In this document: piece after piece, positions 15,137-19,511 of the stretch
How the letters are laid out: the number at the start of each line of letters is the position of its first letter
Numbering within the stretch: position 1 is the first letter of the stretch
DNA from: Candidatus Effluviviaceae Genus I sp.
Lineage (GTDB): Bacteria > Joyebacterota > Joyebacteria > Joyebacterales > Joyebacteraceae
DNA length: 19,511 bases
NCBI GenBank assembly: GCA_016867725.1
Contig: VGIX01000034.1
Location: 1 to 19,511 of the forward strand
Reading direction: 5' to 3'
Translations under genes and position numbers: made by a program
Notes under the pieces: model-generated
The model's input: the letters and a program-made list of their open reading frames with translations, nothing else
Told to the model about the DNA's origin: nothing
The model's database searches: none

Positions 15137-15160
15137 CGGAAGGCCTCCACTCGAAACGCG

Positions 15161-15886
15161 CTAGCGCGGCCCGCCGCCGACTTCGTTGTCGGCCGCGGCC
15201 AGGTCCTCGGGGGTGCCGACGTCGCGCCAGTACGACTCCATCCTGAACGCGCGCACGGAGCGGCCGTCCTCGATCATCATGCGCACCGCGTCGGTGAGCT
15301 CGTACTCCCCGCGCGGCGACAGCTCGAGGCGGGCGGTGTAGCTGAAGAGCGCCGGCGCGGCGATGAAGATCCCGGCGTTGACCCAGCTCGTGCCGAGCGC
15401 CCCCGGCGGCGGCTTCTCGATGATGCGCGTGATGCGGTCTCCATCGAGCGTCACCGCGCCCCAGCGGCTCGGATCGTCCACGGAACGCACGGCCATGAGG
15501 AGGTCCGTCCGCGTCCGCGAGAAGTCCTCGGTCATCGCCGGGTAGACCGCGGGCTCCGTGACGATGTCCCCGTAGGTCAGGAAGAAGGGGGTGTCGCCCG
15601 CGAATGCCCTCGCCGGCTCGGCGGCCCTCCCCGTCCCATCCTGGACCTCCTGCACGAAGTAGGAGATGCGCACACCGACGTCGGCGCCGTCGCCGAAGTA
15701 GGCGCGGACGCGGTCGCCCCGGTGGCCGACGACGATGGCGGTCTCGTCCACGCCTGCGCCCAGGAGCGCCTTGAGCAGGTGCCAGAGCATCGGCCTGCCG
15801 CCGATCTCGACCATGGGCTTGGGGATCGCGTCGGTGATCTCGCCCATGCGCGTCCCCTTCCCCGCGGCGAGCACGATGGCCTTCAT
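15161..15886 (-). CDS. Nucleotidyltransferase of the NDP-sugar pyrophosphorylase family
   Basis: This 241-residue cytoplasmic enzyme transfers a nucleotide to a sugar-1-phosphate (or a related phosphate). It shows the family motif LAAGKGTRM (6-14), K23 in IPKPMVEIGGRPML, the Q79-x-x-x-x-G-T-G segment that contacts the nucleotide base, and D107 in YGDI for metal binding. SWVNAGIF further on positions the sugar. Length matches the single-domain RfbA/RmlA and HddC group with no C-terminal hexapeptide repeats. The nucleotide and sugar cannot be read from the sequence. The start is ATG 15886, with GGGAGG six bases upstream. Its neighbours are an outer-membrane protein (55 bp upstream) and a lipoprotein peptidase (24 bp downstream), which may hint at surface polysaccharide synthesis. 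Confidence 0.9.
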   Translation of the reverse strand: MKAIVLAAGKGTRMGEITDAIPKPMVEIGGRPMLWHLLKALLGAGVDETAIVVGHRGDRVRAYFGDGADVGVRISYFVQEVQDGTGRAAEPARAFAGDTPFFLTYGDIVTEPAVYPAMTEDFSRTRTDLLMAVRSVDDPSRWGAVTLDGDRITRIIEKPPPGALGTSWVNAGIFIAAPALFSYTARLELSPRGEYELTDAVRMMIEDGRSVRAFRMESYWRDVGTPEDLAAADNEVGGGPR

Positions 15887-15925
15887 GCGACACCTCCCAG
15901 GTGGCGACCGTCCGGCTTCCTACCA

Positions 15926-15940
15926 CGCCGAGGGCCGGCG
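15926..15940. terminator. Short hairpin after the outer-membrane protein gene
   Basis: CGCCG (15926-15930) pairs with CGGCG (15936-15940) directly after the stop codon of the barrel gene. There is no T-tract, so it may attenuate rather than terminate read-through to the nucleotidyltransferase gene. Confidence 0.3.
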
Positions 15941-15941
15941 C

Positions 15942-17081
15942 CTAGAGGTCGTACGAGACCGTCAGATAGAGGCCGTAGTTCGAGATCGTGCCCCCCATGC
16001 CGTCCACCTCGTGGCGCTCGCGCACGACGGCGCCGTCCAGAGCGTACCCGCTGAACCGGTACGAGCCGCCGATGCCGGCCGCCCACTGAGGCATGCCGCC
16101 GTCGGCGGCATCCGGGGCGACCCTCGTCGCCCCGCCGGCGCGCAGCGTCAGCTTCCCGCCCATGAGCGCCGCCTCGGCCCCGAGCGCGACGCTCGCGACG
16201 GACCCGTCGAACTCGTCGCGCCGGCCGTCGTTCTCCTCGTAGGCCGAGAGCGTCGCCGTCGCGGCGCCCCAGCCCTCGTTGAGATAGCAGCCGTGCAGCG
16301 CGATGTCCTTCGTCGCGCGCACCGTGAGCCCCGCAACGATCGTCGGCTGTGTGTGCGACGACCCCGTGCGCCCCACGTCGTCATACCAGTCGCCCCGAAC
16401 GCCGATGCGCGTGCCCCACCGGTAGCCGGCTCCGAGGGTCACGCGGTCGGTGGCCTCGTAGGTGATCCCGGCGGCCATTGAGGTCGCCGAGCCCGTCACC
16501 TCCGCGGTTTCCAGGGTCTGCCCGACGGCCTCGCGAACCGACTCCGTCAGGTTCACGAGCCCCGAGGCGAACCCGATGGACCCCCGCCCGTCCCGGCCGA
16601 TGCGCGTCCCGAACACCATCTCGAAGTACCGGAGTCCGCCCTCGAACGTGCCGTCATACAGCTCGCGCCCCGAGGCTTCGCCGACGGTCCCCGTCAACCT
16701 GAGACTCCTCGATGACGGCGCCGTGTACCCGAACCCGAACACCCACGAGCCCGACCGCTTGACAGCGGCCACCTGCGAGAGCAGGAAGGCGCCGTCCTCC
16801 GCGCTCAGGCCCTCGGCCCCCTCACCCAGGTGGTCGCGTGAGGTCGTCACCACGCGCGCCGTCGCCTGACCGGACACGGCACGCACGTCGGCGACGCAGG
16901 CTGGATTCCGGAAGAACGACTCCAGGCCCCCGGTCGCGGCCCCAGCACGGCACAGGGCCGCCTCGCCGGCGTTCAGGAAGTGCCCGTACGTGCGCGGGGG
17001 ATCGCCCACGTCCACGGGCGTGAGAGCGGAGGAGGCGGTCGCCAGGACGCACAGGGCGGCTGTCACCAGGAACGGACGCAT
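15942..17081 (-). CDS. Outer-membrane beta-barrel protein, PorV/FadL-like
   Basis: This 379-residue protein has a Sec signal peptide (residues 1-19, SSA before the cut). An N-terminal segment, NAGEAALCRAGAATGGLESFFRNPACVADV (about 37-66), resembles the plug/hatch motif of PorV/PorQ and FadL-like barrels, where small Ala/Gly-rich turns precede an NPA signature. The rest alternates amphipathic strands rich in Gly, Thr, Arg and aromatic residues, ending in NYGLYLTVSYDL, as expected for a barrel. Residues 38-47 carry a Cys at 45 within this motif. Its role (transport of hydrophobic compounds or docking for surface proteins) is not determined. The start is ATG 17081, with a GAGGGGGAG tract just upstream. 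It starts 42 bp downstream of the CBM6-like gene and precedes the nucleotidyltransferase. Confidence 0.8.
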   Translation of the reverse strand: MRPFLVTAALCVLATASSALTPVDVGDPPRTYGHFLNAGEAALCRAGAATGGLESFFRNPACVADVRAVSGQATARVVTTSRDHLGEGAEGLSAEDGAFLLSQVAAVKRSGSWVFGFGYTAPSSRSLRLTGTVGEASGRELYDGTFEGGLRYFEMVFGTRIGRDGRGSIGFASGLVNLTESVREAVGQTLETAEVTGSATSMAAGITYEATDRVTLGAGYRWGTRIGVRGDWYDDVGRTGSSHTQPTIVAGLTVRATKDIALHGCYLNEGWGAATATLSAYEENDGRRDEFDGSVASVALGAEAALMGGKLTLRAGGATRVAPDAADGGMPQWAAGIGGSYRFSGYALDGAVVRERHEVDGMGGTISNYGLYLTVSYDL

Positions 17082-17123
17082 GTCTCCCCCTCTCGGACTC
17101 CCTCGGCCGTCAGCACGGCACGC

Positions 17124-17300
17124 CTACCGATACATCGCCTTGATGCTCCCCCAGCTCCGCGCCTCGACCGGGCTCTCGACCGACGCGAACGAGACGTAGT
17201 CCACCATGAACAGCCCCCCCGAAACGTGCTCGACGAAGAAGATGTAGGTCCCTTCGTCCACGCAGATGTCGCTGCTCCCGGCAGCGTCGAAGAAGGGGCC
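17124..17300 (-). pseudogene. In-frame continuation of the CBM6-like gene beyond the TGA
   Basis: 58 sense codons follow the TGA before TAG 17126-17124. Nearly all end in G or C (exceptions GCT, GAA, GTT, TAT), as in the flanking genes. The translation contains DICVDEGTYIFFVEHV and GGLFMVDYVSF, which match the last two strands of a CBM6-type module. The tail reads SWGSIKAMYR. This strongly suggests that the two parts were, or are, one protein of about 190 residues. Confidence 0.6.
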
Positions 17301-17696
17301 TCAGCCGAACCCCCACCCGGTGGCGGTGAACGCGGAGGTCACCGACCCGCCGGGGGCGGATTCGTCGAGTACCTTGACGTTGAACGAGACCGTGTCGCCG
17401 TATCCTGCCTGGTAGATGACGTGCGGCTCGTAGCACCCGGAGCGCAGGAAGTCGACCTTCAGCATGATCCACTCGCCGGGGACGTCCAGCCCGCCTGCCG
17501 CGTATCCCTGACTCGCGCCGGAGCACCACTCGATGCGGATGTCGGCGCCGCCGAGGTTGTGCCACGCGTAGCTGACGAAGTCCTCGCCTTCCACGTACAC
17601 CGGCGTGTCCGACACGCCGACGACGGCGCTCACGGCGATCGTCGCAAGCGCCGCGATGCCTGTCCACACACCGAGATACCTAACCGACCGTCTCAT
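17301..17696 (-). CDS. Secreted CBM6-like domain protein, interrupted by an in-frame TGA
   Basis: This 131-residue open part of an exported protein has a signal-type hydrophobic N-terminus (about 8-28). It is followed by a domain resembling the CBM6/CBM35 galactose-binding-like fold: YVEGEDF (34-40), a GY-x(4)-L-DVPGEWI segment (64-77) with strand LKVDFLRSGCYEPHVIYQAGYGDTV, and FTATGWGF near the end. The expected final strands are missing from this part. They lie in the same frame directly after TGA 17303-17301 and continue to TAG 17126-17124. The TGA falls where family members often carry Trp after a Gly/Trp-rich turn, so TGG to TGA is likely. The start is ATG 17696, with AGGAG seven bases upstream. 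The product is either a truncated protein, a pseudogene or a recoded gene. Confidence 0.72.
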   Translation of the reverse strand: MRRSVRYLGVWTGIAALATIAVSAVVGVSDTPVYVEGEDFVSYAWHNLGGADIRIEWCSGASQGYAAGGLDVPGEWIMLKVDFLRSGCYEPHVIYQAGYGDTVSFNVKVLDESAPGGSVTSAFTATGWGFG

Positions 17697-17828
17697 AGTG
17701 CAGCTCCTGATGCGCGTTCTCCCCACCAGTGCGGCCGCTCTGACCCCGTGCCCCGCCCGCGGCCGGCGAGCGGGCGCCATGTGATTCTGATGCGTGCGAT
17801 GCCTCGCCGCTTCCGGGCGCGACGTGCT

Positions 17829-17868
17829 GGCAGGGACCCCTCGCGAGCGCGATCTCAGATCCCCTGCC
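17829..17868. repeat. Branched inverted-repeat structure at the 3' end of the membrane-protein gene
   Basis: GGCAGGGA (17829-17836) pairs with TCCCCTGCC (17860-17868) with one bulge. The loop contains two smaller stems, TCGC-GAGC-GCGA (17841-17852) and GATC-TCA-GATC (17851-17861), which overlap by two bases. The membrane-protein stop codon lies inside. It may act as a terminator or an mRNA 3' end. Confidence 0.35.
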
Positions 17869-18511
17869 GGTCCGAGGGAAACCCGCGCCGCCCGGAGTCT
17901 GCGACACGACCGAGCGGCCCGCGGCCCGCCCGTGCTCCGGGCGCCAGCAGCACCCTGTCGACGAAGCACACCGTGGCCGCGCCGAGCCCGACGTGGAGCG
18001 CCGCGAGCGCGAGGAGCGCCGCGGCCGCCCTCGCCGAGGCCGGGTGGTCTCCCCCGATGAGGGGCGCGATCGTGAAGCGGAATACCGCCGCCGGCCCCAG
18101 GCCGGCGAGATACCCCTGGACCACGAACGGATGGGCGAGCGCCCAGAGGAGCGCGAGCCCCCCCGCGGCCATCCGCCTCGGGCGCGAGCTCAGCGGCCCC
18201 GAGCTCAGCACGGCCTCGACGATGGCCGACTCAGCAAGGATGCCGATCGCCGCGAAAAGGGCCCCTCCGAAGCCCGAGGCGAGCCGGATCCCGGCGGTCG
18301 TGGCGCCGATGAGCAGCGACGACCACTCGCGGGGCACGCTCGCCCTGGCGGTCAGAAGCACCGCCACGCCGCACGCGGCCAGGGCCGCGCCTCCGAACGG
18401 GATCCGCCAGGCCTTGATCATGCCGCCGAGGGTGATCTCGACGACGCTCCAGAGGGCCGCCATGAGGCCGAGAAGCGCGATCTCGCGGTTCGAGAAGCGC
18501 CGGGGACGCAT
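17855..18511 (-). CDS. Multi-pass inner-membrane protein, possibly an ECF-type S component
   Basis: This protein of about 218 residues has five or six hydrophobic segments (around 10-30, 33-50, 60-85, 90-105, 115-135 and 155-180) and an Arg/Pro-rich cytoplasmic tail. The opening NREIALLGLMAALWSVVEITLGG and the Gly/Ala-rich helices resemble S components of energy-coupling factor vitamin transporters, though no ligand motif is recognisable and no EcfA/EcfT gene is adjacent. The assignment is weak. I chose ATG 18511, because earlier codons overlap a TTGACC promoter element and read as an unlikely extension. No Shine-Dalgarno sequence precedes it, so it may be translated from a leaderless mRNA. 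The gene is divergent from the DUF2007 gene and 158 bp upstream of the CBM6-like gene. Confidence 0.7.
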   Translation of the reverse strand: MRPRRFSNREIALLGLMAALWSVVEITLGGMIKAWRIPFGGAALAACGVAVLLTARASVPREWSSLLIGATTAGIRLASGFGGALFAAIGILAESAIVEAVLSSGPLSSRPRRMAAGGLALLWALAHPFVVQGYLAGLGPAAVFRFTIAPLIGGDHPASARAAAALLALAALHVGLGAATVCFVDRVLLAPGARAGRGPLGRVADSGRRGFPSDRQGI

Positions 18512-18518
18512 GGTGAAT

Positions 18519-18547
18519 GTGGTATCACATGCGGGCGGATCGGTCAA
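18519..18547 (-). promoter_or_regulatory. Candidate promoter for the membrane-protein gene (leaderless)
   Basis: On the minus strand TTGACC (18547-18542) and TACCAC (18524-18519) are 17 bp apart. Transcription would begin at or within a base of ATG 18511, implying a leaderless transcript, which agrees with the missing ribosome binding site. Confidence 0.4.
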
Positions 18548-18587
18548 GGCCCGCGGCTGCGCCTCGCACTCACCGACCCGCGTGGGC

Positions 18588-18593
18588 TATACT
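18588..18593 (+). promoter_or_regulatory. -10 element for the DUF2007-thioesterase operon
   Basis: TATACT is a five-of-six match to the -10 consensus in very GC-rich sequence. No good -35 hexamer lies at the expected distance. Transcription would start near 18600, giving a leader of about 39 nt to ATG 18639. Confidence 0.45.
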
Positions 18594-18638
18594 GCTGCGC
18601 GGATGTCAGACGGCAGTACGAGACGCGAGGGGGCGAGC

Positions 18639-18902
18639 ATGTCGGAGCAAGTGAGGGACCGCGGCGCGGATCTCCGCGTCGTGTACACGGCCGGCGGCGA
18701 GATGGAGGCGCAGGCGATCAGGTCGATGCTCGAGGCCGCCGGCATCCCGGTCGAGCTTCGCATGGAACCCGCCACCAGGCTGTACGCCGTCACCGTCGAC
18801 GGACTCGGAGCCGTCGGCATCGCCGTGCCGGCGGACCGCCTCGACGAGGCGCGGACGCTGATCGAAACGCCCGCCGCGCCGCTCGACGACGGCGGCGACT
18901 GA
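18639..18902 (+). CDS. DUF2007-domain small protein
   Basis: This 87-residue soluble protein matches the DUF2007 pattern: a beta strand RVVYTAGG, then EAQAIRSMLEAAGIPVELR (a helix that positions a strand), and a closing GAVGIAVPADRLDEARTLIE. The fold resembles a small ferredoxin-like alpha/beta domain. Members are annotated as putative signal-transducing proteins, but no function is proven. I chose ATG 18639, because GAGGGGG lies just upstream. An in-frame ATG at 18603 would add 12 residues and start almost at the predicted transcription start. It lies 15 bp before the thioesterase gene and is probably co-transcribed with it. Confidence 0.8.
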   Translation: MSEQVRDRGADLRVVYTAGGEMEAQAIRSMLEAAGIPVELRMEPATRLYAVTVDGLGAVGIAVPADRLDEARTLIETPAAPLDDGGD

Positions 18903-18917
18903 GACGAGGGGGCTGCG

Positions 18918-19361
18918 ATGGGCACGGACGACGGCATGTGCTTCGCGTGCGGCACGAGGAACAGCCGCGGCCTGGGCCTCCGGTTCGACTTCGACGGCGG
19001 CGAGGCCGCGGCGGACGTCGTGTTCGACGAGGCGTTCCAGGGCTACGAGGGCATCGTGCACGGCGGGATCGTCTCGACCGTGCTCGACGAGGCCATGGTG
19101 ACCGTGCTCAACGAGATGGGTGAGCTCGCCCTGACGGCCGAGCTCGTCGTCAGATTCGTAAGCCCCGCCCGGGTCGGCGAGCCACTGCGCGTGACGGGAC
19201 GGCTTGTCGCGGGACGAGGGAAGCTGCGGAAGCTCGAAGCGCTGCTTGCAAGGCCCGACGGAACCGAGGTGGCCCGCGCGCGGAGCACCTACGTCAGGAT
19301 CGGCCGGCTGCGGACCAAGCCGGCGCAGGGAGCACCCGACCCCGCCGGGCGGATGCCGTAG
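18918..19361 (+). CDS. PaaI-type hot-dog fold thioesterase
   Basis: This 147-residue cytoplasmic enzyme of the hot-dog superfamily probably hydrolyses acyl-CoA or acyl-carrier thioesters. The N-terminal CFACGTRNSRGLGLRF (8-23) is the segment typical of PaaI-type proteins. The central helix motif is GIVHGGIVSTVLDEAM (45-60), with the HGG turn at 48-50 and acidic residues D57/E58 in the catalytic position. A strand rich in Val/Leu (LTAELVVRFVSPARVGEPLRV) follows, as expected. Length is normal. The start is ATG 18918, with GAGGGGG about five bases upstream. The substrate is not predictable. It ends 12 bp before a hairpin that terminates the opposing gene. Confidence 0.88.
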   Translation: MGTDDGMCFACGTRNSRGLGLRFDFDGGEAAADVVFDEAFQGYEGIVHGGIVSTVLDEAMVTVLNEMGELALTAELVVRFVSPARVGEPLRVTGRLVAGRGKLRKLEALLARPDGTEVARARSTYVRIGRLRTKPAQGAPDPAGRMP

Positions 19362-19363
19362 GC

Positions 19364-19394
19364 AAAGAAGAAGGCAGGGGCTCGCGCCCCCGCC
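19364..19394 (-). terminator. Intrinsic terminator of the PEP-CTERM gene
   Basis: On the minus strand GGCGGGGGC and GCCCCTGCC (19394-19373) form a stem with one mismatch and a GCGA loop. It is followed directly by TTCTTCTTT (19372-19364). This is a standard rho-independent terminator, and the same hairpin may also help end the plus-strand thioesterase transcript. Confidence 0.75.
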
Positions 19395-19420
19395 TCCATG
19401 AGACCCGTGCCGAGAACCGG

Positions 19421-19511
19421 CTAGCCCCGCACACGCCTGCGCAGGACCGCGCCGGCGCCCAGGAGACCCGTTCCGAGCAGCAGCAGCGTCGAGGGCTCTG
19501 GGACCGGCGGC
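19421..19511 (-). CDS. C-terminal end of a PEP-CTERM sorting-domain protein (5' part outside window)
   Basis: Only the last 29 complete codons are present; the gene starts beyond the right edge. The visible residues begin PPVPEPST, followed by a Leu/Gly/Ala hydrophobic segment, LLLLGTGLLGAGAVL, and an Arg-rich end, RRRVRG, before TAG. This is the complete tripartite PEP-CTERM tag (VPEP motif, membrane helix, basic tail) that directs exported proteins to an exosortase in Gram-negative bacteria that produce exopolysaccharide. What the rest of the protein does cannot be seen. A clear terminator lies 27 bp downstream. Confidence 0.85.
   Translation of the reverse strand, partial: PPVPEPSTLLLLGTGLLGAGAVLRRRVRG

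Noticed and set aside
13622-16054. 810-codon plus-strand open frame
   Set aside because: It lies antisense to the lipoprotein peptidase and nucleotidyltransferase genes and spans both of them, which is typical of high-GC shadow frames.

Overview
The window is GC-rich (roughly 70%) bacterial chromosome that is almost fully coding. It holds 17 genes: two cut by the window edges, and one interrupted by an in-frame TGA. I see no tRNA, rRNA, CRISPR, insertion sequence or phage gene. Several features point to a Gram-negative envelope: an outer-membrane beta-barrel protein, a lipoprotein peptidase and a PEP-CTERM sorting tail. The rubrerythrin/rubredoxin set suggests an anaerobic or microaerobic lifestyle. 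Together with a GldF/GldG-DUF4340 operon and a PorV-like barrel, this resembles uncultivated phyla near the FCB group (for example Eisenbacteria or Krumholzibacteria). That placement is inference, because no taxonomic marker gene is present.

Left arm, minus strand (5002 to 1): a rubrerythrin-like diiron protein, a 52-residue rubredoxin and an FAD-dependent NADH:rubredoxin-type reductase form a compact electron chain, NADH to flavoprotein to rubredoxin to diiron peroxidase. An exported GH13 amylase follows 40 bp later, then the start of a TldD/PmbA-family gene that runs off the left edge. A 759-bp non-coding stretch (5003-5761) separates this arm from the next operon. It holds promoters for both sides and a very stable hairpin.

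Centre-left, plus strand (5762-10116): a tightly coupled operon of ABC ATPase, ABC-2 permease (GldF-like), GldG-like membrane-anchored protein and DUF4340 protein. Its substrate is unknown.

Centre (10169-13575): a cation diffusion facilitator and an M20 di-zinc peptidase lie on the minus strand. Divergent from the peptidase is an OmpR-type regulator whose receiver domain has lost its phospho-acceptor Asp and carries an Asp/His-rich loop. The 346-bp region between them contains a good promoter, a 19-bp palindrome and two further hairpins.

Right arm, minus strand (18511 to 13559): a multi-pass membrane protein, a CBM6-like secreted domain broken by an in-frame TGA, an outer-membrane barrel protein, a sugar-nucleotide-type nucleotidyltransferase and an HExxH lipoprotein peptidase. 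The last four are spaced by only 24-55 bp and may be co-transcribed. The peptidase 3' end overlaps the regulator 3' end by 17 bp.

Right edge: a divergent plus-strand pair (DUF2007 protein and hot-dog thioesterase) converges on a minus-strand gene. Only the PEP-CTERM tail of that gene is in the window, and it has a clear intrinsic terminator.

The items most worth a second look are the phosphorylation-defective regulator with its metal-ligand-rich loop, the palindrome beside it, and the in-frame TGA in the CBM6-like gene.
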